In this document: positions 1-8,127 of the stretch, one piece after another | How positions within the stretch are numbered: position 1 is the first letter of the stretch | Layout: each line of letters starts with the position of its first letter | From: Planctomycetota bacterium | GTDB lineage: Bacteria > Planctomycetota > Planctomycetia > Pirellulales > Lacipirellulaceae | Length of the DNA stretch: 32,879 bases | Assembly: GCA_024276705.1 (NCBI GenBank) | Contig: JAJRWS010000239.1 | Coordinates: 1 to 32,879 of the forward strand | Direction: 5' to 3' | The notes under the pieces: model-generated | The model's database searches: none | The model's input: the letters and a program-made list of their open reading frames with translations, nothing else | Told to the model about the DNA's origin: nothing | Program-made: the position numbers and the translations under genes

Positions 1-831
1 ATCCTGTTACTGAACAAGGCCGATCTCTATCGGCCGGAAGAACGGCAACAACTGCTAGGCCTGTTCCGCGGCTCCAGGCTGGCGGGCCTGGTCGACCCGA
101 ACAATGTGATCACTACCTGCGCGGACCCGCGCGAAGTCGAGTACCTGATCGAAGGGGCGGACGGGACCACCCGGCGCGAATGGCGCAAGCCTCCGCCCGA
201 AGTTGCCCTGCTTCGTGAGCGGATCGTCGAGTTGCTCGCCGCCGACGGCCAGTCGCTGGTCGCCTTGAACGGGGCCATGTTTGCCGCCGACAAGAGCGAC
301 CGGATGGCGGCCCTGCGGGTGCGCATGCGGGAAGAGACCGCGGCCTCGACCATCTGGAAATACGCAGTGATGAAATCGCTGGCGGTCGCCCTCAATCCGG
401 GCGCGGTACTCGATGTATTGGGCGGCACGGCAGTCGACGTCGCGATGGTCGTCACCCTGGGACGCATCTATGGTATCGGCATCACCACGACCAATGCCCG
501 GAGCCTGATCACTTCGATTCTCAAGGCGGCTGGCTGGGTGATGTTGGGCGAGGCGGCCGTCAGTTACGCCTCGTCGATCTTCAAGGGACTCACTCTTGGC
601 TATGGCACGGTGCTGACCGCCTTGCCCCAAGGGGCCGCGGCCGGGTACGGTTCTTATATCGTTGGGCAGGCGGCCCGCTACTATTTCCAGCATGGGGCCA
701 GTTGGGGCGAGCAGTCGCCCAAGCAGGTCATCACTCAAATCCTGGAGGGCACCGACCGGCAATCGGTACTCGACCGGCTCAAGACCGAGATCAAACAGAA
801 AATTTCACTGAACCCCTACGTGGGAGATTGA
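1..831 (+). CDS. GTPase with C-terminal DUF697 domain (5' end outside window)
   Basis: The reading frame is open from base 1, so the N-terminal part of the G domain lies outside the window. The first visible residues, ILLLNKAD, are the G4 guanine-specificity motif (NKxD) of a P-loop GTPase. The remaining ~270 residues finish the G domain. They then run into a hydrophobic, Gly/Ala-rich C-terminal half (from about base 360) with VDVAMVVTLGRIYGI and a repeated Ala-Gly helical pattern, as in the DUF697 (YcjF-like) membrane-associated domain. Such GTPases are thought to act at the inner membrane, but the role of this one is unknown. Its TGA stop shares its last base with the ATG of the next gene (TGATG), so the two are probably translationally coupled. 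The family call is fairly secure; the function is not. Confidence 0.8.
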   Translation: MLLLNKADLYRPEERQQLLGLFRGSRLAGLVDPNNVITTCADPREVEYLIEGADGTTRREWRKPPPEVALLRERIVELLAADGQSLVALNGAMFAADKSDRMAALRVRMREETAASTIWKYAVMKSLAVALNPGAVLDVLGGTAVDVAMVVTLGRIYGIGITTTNARSLITSILKAAGWVMLGEAAVSYASSIFKGLTLGYGTVLTALPQGAAAGYGSYIVGQAARYYFQHGASWGEQSPKQVITQILEGTDRQSVLDRLKTEIKQKISLNPYVGD

Positions 832-1610
832 TGGAAACGATCACCGCCCCCTTTTATGATTTTCCCAAGTACTACGACCTGGTCTATGGCTCGGACTGGA
901 AAGCCGAATTTGATTTCTTGCAAGCCTGCTTCCAAAAACATGCCGCGGGAAACGTGCGGCGGCTGTTCGAACCGGCCTGTGGTACGGGCCGCCTGCTGGT
1001 GAAACTGGCCGCGGCCGGTTATCGGGTCGGCGGCAACGATATCAATCCCAAAGCGGTCGCCTATTGCAATGCCCGACTGGAACGCCATGGTTTCCCGCCC
1101 TCGGCTGTGGTGGGAGACATGGCCGATTTCTGCCTCGATCAGCCTGTCGACGCCGCTTTCAATACCATCAACAGCTTTCGCCATCTGGACAGCGAAGCAG
1201 ATGCCCTGAGCCATCTACGCTGCATGGCGGCAGCCTTGCGCTCCGGAGGGATCTACGTTCTGGGGCTTCATCTCACACCCACTCGAGGGGAGCCTGTCGA
1301 CGAAGAGAGTTGGTCGGCCCGGCGTGGGAACCTGACGGTCTTGTCGCGACTATGGGTCACGGGGCGAAATCAGCGGCGGCGGCAAGAGATGGTCGGTATG
1401 AGCTACGATATCTATACGCCCACGCGCCAATTCCGCATTCTCGACCATTGCAGCTTTCGAACCTACACTTCAAGGCAGTTGTATGGGCTTCTCGGCCGGA
1501 TTCCTGAATTTGAGGTAACTTCTGTCTATGACTTTGGTTATGATGTCCAGCAGCCGATCGAAATCGATTCTCGAAGCGAGGATGTGGTATTGGTTCTGAG
1601 AAAAAGGTAA
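831..1610 (+). CDS. class I SAM-dependent methyltransferase
   Basis: A 259-residue protein. The start is the ATG in the TGATG overlap with the GTPase gene; a longer in-frame version from about base 702 would lie inside the GTPase gene and is unlikely. Motif I of the Rossmann methyltransferase fold is visible as FEPACGTGRLLVKLA (about residues 46-60). It is followed by an acidic loop (GGNDINP), a motif-II-like segment (VDAAFNTINSFRHL) and a post-motif strand (SGGIYVLGLHL). The start FYDFPKYYDLVYG resembles small-molecule methyltransferases that begin with a YDxxY segment. The substrate cannot be deduced. Coupling to a membrane GTPase is seen, but its meaning is unknown. Confidence 0.82.
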   Translation: METITAPFYDFPKYYDLVYGSDWKAEFDFLQACFQKHAAGNVRRLFEPACGTGRLLVKLAAAGYRVGGNDINPKAVAYCNARLERHGFPPSAVVGDMADFCLDQPVDAAFNTINSFRHLDSEADALSHLRCMAAALRSGGIYVLGLHLTPTRGEPVDEESWSARRGNLTVLSRLWVTGRNQRRRQEMVGMSYDIYTPTRQFRILDHCSFRTYTSRQLYGLLGRIPEFEVTSVYDFGYDVQQPIEIDSRSEDVVLVLRKR

Positions 1611-1656
1611 CAGTTGCTCTTCGCAAAAGGTCGAAACCTCGCGAAAATACTTAAAG

Positions 1657-1704
1657 CCCTTTCCAACCCCGGCCCTTTCCAACCCCGGCCCTATCCAACC
1701 CCGG
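1657..1704 (+). repeat. three tandem copies of a 16-bp unit
   Basis: The unit CCCTTTCCAACCCCGG occurs three times head to tail. The third copy has one T-to-A change. It lies just upstream of the GTG start at 1719, inside the leader of the Cys-rich protein gene. It may be neutral slippage DNA or may affect expression of that gene. Confidence 0.85.
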
Positions 1705-1718
1705 CATATCCAGCGATT

Positions 1719-3209
1719 GTGAGTACTTCCACCGCACCATCGTCGCAACCTACCACCCCGGAATTCAATCACCGGCAAACGGTGGCCGATTTCTTGAGAT
1801 GGGTTATTACTCATCTCAGGCTCGATCAACAGCCAGACGAGCAGGTGGCTGCGGGGCAGGGACCCGACCGGCGGATACCCAGCAAGCAAGCTGCCGGCGG
1901 GCAGGTCGATGCTCCGGCTGAAATCCAAAATACTGTTCGGCTCTGGTTGTCGGAACCCGATCGAGCCTGTTTCGATGGACAATCGGAGTTGGTAATCGGG
2001 TTTTCGCCATCAGTGGAAAATTCGCAGATCGAGTCGGCAACTCTGGAGAGCCGATTCGGTCGTTGGCTCGCCCAAAAGCTGCATGCGGTCGGTCCGGCGG
2101 TACCAGCACGACCGCGCGATCAACCCCAAGCGGTTGGGGATTTCACCGCTGCCCTTTTCTCTGCGTATCAGGTCGAAGGAGGACAAGTGCATCTGGGCGG
2201 GTGCCAGCTTACCGATTTTCCATTTCTGCGGCTCAGTTACCCAGCCGCGGGGGATTTTTCCGTGGCTAGAGGTTTTACCACGGCTGTAAAATCGTTTTCC
2301 CCGGAAACAGACTCGGAGATACCAGTCGAGGCAGGCGATATTTGTCATCTGTTCATCGGGCCGGACGGATCTTGGGTGCCCGACCCCATGGTGCGAGATT
2401 TGGGGCTGCTCGACCTTGAGCCGATTGACGGGTTGCCTCCGCGGATCGACGAAACGGCCCTCGATGCATTGATTGGGGCAGGCAGACGAATGGTTACTCA
2501 AGGGATCAGCAGGCACGAGCCAACTGCCGTGGCCGCGGATCCGGTGGCGGCCACGTTAATCTGGGTAAAACGTGCCGATGGACACCTGCGATTTACCATT
2601 GGTGATGCCTCCACGACTCTTGCCTTTTCCGATTGGGCCAGACTTCTGAAGCCGCCACCGTACTCGTGTGAACACTCGGGTACTACGACCTTCCATCTGG
2701 CCGCTACCGACGACGGGCGTATTGACGCTTGGGATCAGATCGCCTGTTGCCAGCGGTCTGGGCAACGTGTTCTCAAGCAGGAGCTTCTTGAATGCAGTGT
2801 GACCGGCCAGCATGTACTCAGTCAATTCACGGAAATTTGTCCGGTGTCGGGAGAGTCATGTTTGAGTGAGGAGTTTTGTACCTGCGAGATCTGCCGACAG
2901 CAGGTGAGCAAGGCAGTGGTCGATGATAACAACCAATGCGCTGCCTGCCAGCAGATGGCCAAGTTGTCCAAAGAGGATCCACGCCTGGTCTGGTTGCATG
3001 GAGAACATCCGCGACTCGCCCGTTGGAACCGCTGGAAAATGGCCGAAACGGCACAGGTTTACATTGCCGAGGCACGGGGTCTCTGCAAGCGTTTATTGGT
3101 CGTTGCCGACAAGCAGACACTGGCCGTACGTTATCTGGCCACGTCAGGTCTCTTCTCCCGGGAATGGAAGCCAGTGCCCCCTTCCGAGGCCCCAGAATTT
3201 TTGGATTGA
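1719..3209 (+). CDS. hypothetical protein with a Cys-rich, probably zinc-binding C-terminal region
   Basis: A 496-residue protein of no recognised family. The frame is open from a TTG at 1614, but the GTG at 1719, just after the 16-bp tandem repeat and before an ordinary Ser/Thr-rich N-terminus, is the likelier start. Residues ~1-340 show no recognisable motif. Residues ~343-412 carry repeated C-x-x-(S/T)G-x-x-VL blocks: CQRSGQRVLKQELLEC, CSVTGQHVLSQF and CPVSGESCLSEEFC. Then come CEICRQQV and CAACQQ. The spacing suggests two or more zinc-ribbon or treble-clef modules built from an internal duplication. The C-terminal ~80 residues are basic and Trp-rich (HPRLARWNRWKMAE). No signal peptide or membrane segment is seen. 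It follows the methyltransferase by 108 bp and may share its transcript. Confidence 0.7.
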   Translation: MSTSTAPSSQPTTPEFNHRQTVADFLRWVITHLRLDQQPDEQVAAGQGPDRRIPSKQAAGGQVDAPAEIQNTVRLWLSEPDRACFDGQSELVIGFSPSVENSQIESATLESRFGRWLAQKLHAVGPAVPARPRDQPQAVGDFTAALFSAYQVEGGQVHLGGCQLTDFPFLRLSYPAAGDFSVARGFTTAVKSFSPETDSEIPVEAGDICHLFIGPDGSWVPDPMVRDLGLLDLEPIDGLPPRIDETALDALIGAGRRMVTQGISRHEPTAVAADPVAATLIWVKRADGHLRFTIGDASTTLAFSDWARLLKPPPYSCEHSGTTTFHLAATDDGRIDAWDQIACCQRSGQRVLKQELLECSVTGQHVLSQFTEICPVSGESCLSEEFCTCEICRQQVSKAVVDDNNQCAACQQMAKLSKEDPRLVWLHGEHPRLARWNRWKMAETAQVYIAEARGLCKRLLVVADKQTLAVRYLATSGLFSREWKPVPPSEAPEFLD

Positions 3210-3515
3210 GTCTATCTCCTTCCTCTACCGAGTTGGACTGGACCTTCATGCAGTCTTATTGCCTTAGCCATTACGGTAAAAAGACTTCTGTCAAGCAATG
3301 ATTTGCGTTATTGCATAGTCAAGGGTCATGTTCCGAGGGATAGAAGCAACGAATTCAACGGTTCTGACGATTTTTTAGTGGACTATGGCGCACGGGTGGA
3401 TAAAATAAAAAGGCCAGATTATCGGTCTAAAAGCCGCTGATTGAATCCGAGTGTGCCTCAACCGTGGTCGTCCTAGCAACCTGTCCCAGCCATCCCTGCG
3501 AATTTTTAAGCCTTT

Positions 3516-3546
3516 CTTGCAATATATAGTCGTGAGATATTGCAAG
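3516..3546. repeat. perfect 10-bp inverted repeat, possible operator or hairpin
   Basis: CTTGCAATAT is followed after 11 bases by ATATTGCAAG. With flanking GCC and GGC the stem can extend past a small bulge. There is no U-run, so it is not a typical terminator. It could be a dimeric regulator site or an RNA hairpin. Confidence 0.55.
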
Positions 3547-3685
3547 GCGCCGATCAGGCAATGCCGTTGCCTGGGAGTTGTCTATCTTCAAGGCTGCTGT
3601 TCGCAAGAGCTGGGGACTGACCGACTAGCCGCCAAACAACTCCCCCGGCCATCCACTCGATTCGTATCTTGTCGGTTTCTGGTCA

Positions 3686-3873
3686 GTGTTTGTTGGGTCA
3701 AGCCAAACTTTCCGCTGTGCCAGCGGGTGGAGCCGTTTGAGGTGGCAATGTCCGCTGTCGCTGGCAAACGGAAAGATTTGTTTGACCGGGTCGGTGTTTG
3801 TTGGGTCAAGCCAAACTTTCCGCTGTGCCAGCGGGTGGAGCCGTTTGAGGTGGCGAAGTCCGTTGTCGCTGGC
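3686..3873. repeat. two copies of a palindromic ~80-bp unit with 108-bp period
   Basis: Bases 3686-3765 and 3794-3873 are nearly identical, differing at about three positions. The first copy has inverted ends: GGTCAAGCCAAACTTTCCG at its left mirrors the complement of CGGAAAGATTTGTTTGACC at its right. An inner pair TGCCAGCG/CGCTGGCA adds to the stem. The second copy keeps the left arm and the inner pair but loses the right arm. The structure fits a MITE- or REP-like element with a truncated duplicate. Confidence 0.75.
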
Positions 3874-4140
3874 ATTGGGTGCCCTGCCTGAAACAGGATG
3901 ATTTGCAAGGCTTTCCTGAGTCGGGAAAGTTACCTGCCAGGCATCCTCTCCGCAAATCACAAGATTGTCGTAAATGTAATTTTTCACCAAATGTCAGAAG
4001 AAGAAAGACATCGGGTGAGTTGGTGTTAGAATTGGTTGTCCATATCGCAACTTCCCAGGGGCGCTAGCTGTCAGCACCAAGTTCGTGGTGCTTCCCCTTG
4101 CAGTGCGAATCGAACGCTTTATTGGTTAGGAGTGTTGATC

Positions 4141-5703
4141 TTGTACGACACGTTATTGGATCACGAATTGGATGAGGATTCCTCAACTTCCGCGGCCACC
4201 ACAGAGCTGCAGGCTAAAATCGGTAATTCGCATGAAGACCGCGAGGAGCTACCTCTTGTCAACGGCTTAACAAAGGAGACTGAAGACGCGGATTTATCTT
4301 TGGATTTGGATGGCACCCACCACGAGCTCGAATCGTGGTCCGACGATCCGGTCCGGATGTACCTGACGCAAATGGGTGAAATTCCCCTGCTTACGCGACA
4401 GGAGGAAATCAATCTGGCCCGCCGGATAGAAACGACGCGCACCGCATTCCGGCGGCGTTTGCTGGCCTGCGACTACGTCATCCGCATGGCTTACAAGGTG
4501 CTCTCACGCGTCCATCGGGGAGAATTGCCATTCGACCGCACGGTGCAGGTTTCGGTGACCGACCGGCTGGAAAAAGAACAAATCCTGGGTCGCATGCCGC
4601 ACAATTTACGAACGTTGGATACCCTGCTGGAACGCAATGAAGATGATTACGCCTTGGCCACTTGCAAAACGGCTAAGATGGCCAAGCGTCGTGAAGCTTG
4701 GGCGCGACTCGCTCAGCGGCGCCGCCGCGCGGTCATGTTGATTGAGGAACTGGGTCTGCGGACACAGCGAATCGAACCGATGATTAGTACGCTGGAGGGT
4801 TTTAGCGTGCGAGTCGATGAATTGAAACGGCAATTGGCCCATATGAAACGCTATCGTCGTCCCGCGGTGGATCGTAAACCGGTGTTGATGGAGTACCGTA
4901 ACATTCTCCGAATCACGCAGGAAACGCCTACCAGTTTACGCAACCGCGTCAATGAACTGCGGAATGTTTATTCCGAGTACCAACGGGCAAAACGGGGGCT
5001 CTCCGAAGGGAACCTGAGACTGGTCGTTTCGATCGCTAAAAAATATCGCAACCGGGGTTTGAGCTTCCTGGATTTGATCCAGGAAGGCAATGCGGGTCTG
5101 ATGCGAGCGGTTGACAAGTTCGAGTATCGCCGCGGTTTCAAGTTTTGCACCTACGCCACCTGGTGGATTCGGCAGGCGATCACGCGGGCGGTGGCCGACC
5201 AGAGCCGAACCATTCGGATTCCGGTTCACATGGTGGAAACGATGAGCCGGGTGCGGAATGTGTCGCGCCAGTTGTTGCAACGACTCGGTCGTGAACCAAC
5301 CATTGAGGAGACCGCACGAGCGGCGGAATGCTCGGTGGATGAGGCCCGTCGCGTGTTGGCCATGAGCCGTTACCCGATCAGTCTCGATCGCCCAGTGGGT
5401 AACAGCGAAGATAGCCACTTTGGCGATTTGCTCCCCGATTCGGGTGCCGAAAGTCCCGCCGTCGGCGCGGCTCAAGAGATGTTGCGGACACGCATCGTGC
5501 AGGTTCTCAAGACGCTCAGTTATCGCGAACGGGAGATCATCAAGTTGCGTTACGGCTTGGGCGATGGTTACAGCTACACGCTCGAGGAAGTTGGCCACAT
5601 ATTCAAGGTGACCCGCGAGCGGATTCGCCAGATCGAGGCCAAGGCGGTACGCAAGTTGCAGCAACCCAGTCGCAGCCAGGAACTGTCCGGGTTCCTGGAT
5701 TGA
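4141..5703 (+). CDS. rpoD: RNA polymerase primary-type sigma factor (sigma-70 group 1/2)
   Basis: A sigma-70 factor directing RNA polymerase to promoters. The chosen start is TTG 4141, eight bases after AGGAG; TTG 4135 and GTG 4132 are alternatives. An N-terminal acidic Ser/Thr-rich stretch is followed by region 1.2 ([18 protein letters not shown]). A basic non-conserved spacer of ~150 residues comes next. Region 2 follows with [17 protein letters not shown], the core-binding [17 protein letters not shown] and the -10-recognising [16 protein letters not shown]. Region 3 ([12 protein letters not shown]) and region 4 with its helix-turn-helix ([20 protein letters not shown]) are intact. No region 1.1 of the RpoD kind is obvious. 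Planctomycetes encode several such paralogues, so this may be the vegetative factor or a close group-2 relative. It is monocistronic with its own terminator. Confidence 0.9.
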   Translation: MYDTLLDHELDEDSSTSAATTELQAKIGNSHEDREELPLVNGLTKETEDADLSLDLDGTHHELESWSDDPVRMYLTQMGEIPLLTRQEEINLARRIETTRTAFRRRLLACDYVIRMAYKVLSRVHRGELPFDRTVQVSVTDRLEKEQILGRMPHNLRTLDTLLERNEDDYALATCKTAKMAKRREAWARLAQRRRRAVMLIEELGLRTQRIEPMISTLEGFSVRVDELKRQLAHMKRYRRPAVDRKPVLMEYRNILRITQETPTSLRNRVNELRNVYSEYQRAKRGLSEGNLRLVVSIAKKYRNRGLSFLDLIQEGNAGLMRAVDKFEYRRGFKFCTYATWWIRQAITRAVADQSRTIRIPVHMVETMSRVRNVSRQLLQRLGREPTIEETARAAECSVDEARRVLAMSRYPISLDRPVGNSEDSHFGDLLPDSGAESPAVGAAQEMLRTRIVQVLKTLSYREREIIKLRYGLGDGYSYTLEEVGHIFKVTRERIRQIEAKAVRKLQQPSRSQELSGFLD

Positions 5704-5729
5704 TCCGGAAGCAAGACGGACAACATTTC

Positions 5730-5768
5730 AACCCCGGGGCGCCTGCAAAGACGTCCCGGGGTTTTTTC
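5730..5768 (+). terminator. rho-independent terminator after the sigma factor gene
   Basis: The stem AACCCCGGG (5730-5738) pairs with CCCGGGGTT (5755-5763), and six T residues follow. It begins 27 bases after the sigma factor stop codon and separates that gene from the riboswitch. Confidence 0.88.
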
Positions 5769-5842
5769 TTCCTCGCCACAATCCGTGGGAAGGGCTTTAC
5801 ATGGCGGCCAGCCCTGGATAGGTTTGACTCTTGGTGATCGTG

Positions 5843-6048
5843 CGTTGGTGGTCGGCCTGGGCCTGTGGGTCCGGCCGACAAACAGGGAACTCCGGTGTAA
5901 ATCCGGGACGGCCCCGCCGCTGTAACCGAGGATTTTCCGCGAACATTCTAATCGGCCATTGCCCGGGTCTGATTCTGTTGGAGTCAGAACCGTCCAGGTG
6001 AGAAGGCCCGTTTCGCGGTTGACTCGGGAGTCAGAAGACCTACCAACG
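5843..6048 (+). promoter_or_regulatory. cobalamin (adenosylcobalamin-class) riboswitch
   Basis: The conserved core is plain. ACAGGGAACTCCGGTG is followed by TAAATCCGGGACGG and CCCCGCCGCTGTAACC (5882-5926). Then come a B12-box-like GCCATTGCCCGGG (from 5955) and the 3' signature GGGAGTCAGAAGACCTACC (6026-6044). CGTTGGT (5843-5849) pairs with ACCAACG (6042-6048) to close helix P1. Cobalamin riboswitches normally repress downstream genes when the vitamin is plentiful. The next gene starts 68 bases further on, and the next four genes all point the same way. Confidence 0.95.
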
Positions 6049-6053
6049 TGTTG

Positions 6054-6090
6054 CGTTGTGGCATGCCGCGAGGGACGGCCGTCATACAAC
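6054..6090 (+). promoter_or_regulatory. hairpin between riboswitch aptamer and first gene (possible expression platform)
   Basis: GTTGT near 6054 pairs with ACAAC near 6090. An inner CCG/CGG pair closes a purine-rich loop CGAGGGA. The position just after P1 and before the DUF1559 start suits a regulatory hairpin. No U-run follows, so control of translation or a loop-loop contact with the aptamer is likelier than termination. This is inferred from pairing only. Confidence 0.45.
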
Positions 6091-6115
6091 CTGGGCATTT
6101 CCCGCGGTGGTAACT

Positions 6116-6991
6116 ATGTCCGCGACCCTTAGATCCGGCCCCAAGTCCGGTTTTACGCTCGTCGAGCTGTTGGTGGTGATCGCCATCATCGGCGTGCTGG
6201 TGGGGCTGTTGCTGCCGGCCGTGCAAGCAGCGCGCGAATCGGCCCGACGGACGCAATGCCAGAACAACCTGCGGCAGATCGGTGTCGGCCTGTCCGCCTA
6301 TGCGGGCAAGCACGGAACCTACCCGGTCGGCTGCATCGAATGCCGATTCGTGACTCGAGAAACCGGCCAACCCTATCGCCCACAACGATTTATTGCTTGG
6401 AATGTCCACCTGTTGCCTTGGCTCGAACAAACGGCACTCTGGGATCGATTTGACCGGTCTGTCCCCTCCTACGACGCCACCAACCGATCCGTCGGAGCGA
6501 CGGTATTAACGACGTTTCTCTGCCCGAGCACTCAGGAGACGGAGCTGCGGAATCCGGCCGGCCTATGGCGTGGTTTTGCCTTCACCGATTATGCGGGCAT
6601 CTATGGCATCGAAGGTGAGGGGCACGATGTGGAGCCCCAGCGCCGAGCAGAAACGATCCAGACTTTGGCCGACAGCTCGCTCGGAGTGCTGCTCTACGAG
6701 GAAGGTGTGGCCCCTCGCCAGATTACCGATGGCCTCTCCCGCACGGCCCTGGTCGCCGAAACGATGCTCCGCCGCCAGAGCGAATCCGAGTGGGTAAACG
6801 GCCACAACCTGTTTGCCCAGGAAGACGACACCCAGATCAACAATACTTCGGCCCTGGGCAATCAAATTGGCAGTCCCCATCCGAGTGGAGCCATGCTGGC
6901 CTTTTGCGATGGACATGTCGAGTTTGTCTTGGAAACCATTCGGCAGGAAGTGCTCAACGCATTGCTGACTAAATCGGGAGGCGAATGGTGA
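6116..6991 (+). CDS. DUF1559 protein with type IV prepilin-like N-terminus
   Basis: A 291-residue protein typical of planctomycetes. The N-terminus SGFTLVELLVVIAIIGVLVG is a type III (prepilin) signal: cleavage after the Gly and N-methylation of Phe, leaving a hydrophobic helix for a pseudopilus or the inner membrane. It continues with the family hallmark LLLPAVQAARESARRTQCQN. It ends with SGAMLAFCDGHVEFV, matching the DUF1559 C-terminal block (H-x-G-x-x-x-AFxDGxVxF). ATG 6116 is preferred to an upstream TTG at 6056 that lies in the riboswitch hairpin. It is the first gene after the riboswitch and its stop overlaps the next start (TGATG). DUF1559 proteins are very numerous and their function is unknown. 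Here the context suggests a link to cobalamin supply. Confidence 0.88.
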   Translation: MSATLRSGPKSGFTLVELLVVIAIIGVLVGLLLPAVQAARESARRTQCQNNLRQIGVGLSAYAGKHGTYPVGCIECRFVTRETGQPYRPQRFIAWNVHLLPWLEQTALWDRFDRSVPSYDATNRSVGATVLTTFLCPSTQETELRNPAGLWRGFAFTDYAGIYGIEGEGHDVEPQRRAETIQTLADSSLGVLLYEEGVAPRQITDGLSRTALVAETMLRRQSESEWVNGHNLFAQEDDTQINNTSALGNQIGSPHPSGAMLAFCDGHVEFVLETIRQEVLNALLTKSGGEW

Positions 6992-8049
6992 TGATCGGCT
7001 ACTTTCGATCGGGTCAAGCCTCACTTTTCGGACAAAGCCTGGCTGTACAGCGCTATTTCGAGGTTCTGATTCAAAGTGGCGCTGTCCAATACGTTCCCCT
7101 GCTGCTGGTCGCCTGGCTGCTTTGCGGCTCGAATCAAGCGTTCTGCCAGGGTGGTCCGGCGATGGAGATGGACGACATTGATTACTGGGTTGGAGTCGGC
7201 AACAACCGCTCGGCCCTGGTGGTGGACTGGACCGATAACTCTGCCGCCGATCCTGCTCTGGTCTGGGGTTACCGTTGGGATGGCAACGCCACGGGAGCCG
7301 AAATGATTACCGCGATTGTTACGGCCGACCGTCGGTTGTTTGCCAGGGTCAATCCACCTGCCGGCAGCAGTACGGTCCTTTATGGTCTTGGCTATGATGC
7401 CACCGGCGACCAACAGTTTGCTCTCGATGACGGTACGGAGTTCGACGCTGCTGGATTTGCCGTTACGGGCCCGGCGGACCTTGCCGTGAGCGTCGACTCG
7501 GAGGACTTCTACGCCGAAGGGTGGTTTACCGGACTTTGGCACTATGGCGTGAGTGACCCCGAACTGAGTAGTAGCAATCCTTACGCCGGAGGAACTTGGA
7601 TCAGCGCGCCCTCGGGTGTGGCCAGCCGGTTGCTGATCGATGGTTCCTGGGATAGCTGGACTTACACCCCGACTTTCGACTTCGAAGCCTTTGCCGAAAA
7701 TCCGCATGCGGCCCAACGGCCCATTACGCCGGGCGATTTCGAACCGGATCGCGATGTCGATGGCGCGGACTTGCTCATCTGGCAGCGTGGTTTCGGTATT
7801 CGCTCAGGCGCGACTCTCGAACAGGGCGATGCGAATGGCGATGGAATGGTGGATGAAGACGATCTGAATCTGTGGCAAGCAAGTTTTAGTTTGCTGGCCA
7901 GTACAACCGTGCCCTTCTGGGCGGTTCCCGTTCCTTCGACTTCAAAGTTGGCAATATTCCTGTTGTGTTGTTGCAGTTCCAATTTGGCTCGTTCGTCTTC
8001 AAGGTATGCGGGCGGATCGACCGCCCGCACAGGGCATTTTAACGGGTAA
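6991..8049 (+). CDS. secreted protein with dockerin-type EF-hands and a PEP-CTERM-like tail
   Basis: A 352-residue exported protein. ATG 6991 sits nine bases after GGGAGG and overlaps the upstream stop; ATG 6985 is an alternative. A signal peptide is seen (PLLLVAWLLCGSNQAFCQ, about residues 35-52), though it is preceded by an unusually long N-region. The central ~180 residues contain DYWVGVGNNRSALVVDW and VWGYRWDG, features I associate with a family of secreted surface proteins in several phyla; the function is not established. Two dockerin/EF-hand-like loops follow, DRDVDGADLLIWQ and DANGDGMVDEDDL, probably calcium-binding. The tail VPVPSTSKLAIFLLCCCS plus a basic end resembles PEP-CTERM with the usual Glu replaced by Val. 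It is the second gene under the cobalamin riboswitch. Confidence 0.8.
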   Translation: MIGYFRSGQASLFGQSLAVQRYFEVLIQSGAVQYVPLLLVAWLLCGSNQAFCQGGPAMEMDDIDYWVGVGNNRSALVVDWTDNSAADPALVWGYRWDGNATGAEMITAIVTADRRLFARVNPPAGSSTVLYGLGYDATGDQQFALDDGTEFDAAGFAVTGPADLAVSVDSEDFYAEGWFTGLWHYGVSDPELSSSNPYAGGTWISAPSGVASRLLIDGSWDSWTYTPTFDFEAFAENPHAAQRPITPGDFEPDRDVDGADLLIWQRGFGIRSGATLEQGDANGDGMVDEDDLNLWQASFSLLASTTVPFWAVPVPSTSKLAIFLLCCCSSNLARSSSRYAGGSTARTGHFNG

Positions 8050-8127
8050 GAAATTTGCCGGGTCGATTTCATCCGCCGAACTTGGAAGTAATCTGTTTCC
8101 CTTTTTTCGTACATAAGGAAAAGTCTC

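Larger units (their letters stand above)
3210..4140. other. 930-bp non-coding region with palindromes and direct repeats
   Basis: No convincing gene is seen on either strand; the short frames here have no family resemblance and run through repeats. The stretch holds a 10-bp perfect inverted repeat (3516-3546) and the duplicated palindromic unit (3686-3873). The last ~100 bases should contain the promoter of the sigma factor gene, with a ribosome binding site AGGAG at 4128-4132. A structured RNA or decayed mobile element is possible. Confidence 0.6.

Noticed and set aside
55-762. 235-codon minus-strand frame
   Set aside because: It lies antisense to the GTPase/DUF697 gene, which shows clear motifs.
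3686-3873. Possible CRISPR array
   Set aside because: Only two repeats of ~80 bp with a ~28-bp gap and no cas genes.
4936-5664. 242-codon minus-strand frame opposite the sigma factor gene
   Set aside because: It is antisense to conserved sigma regions 2-4 and has no recognisable motif; a shadow of codon bias.
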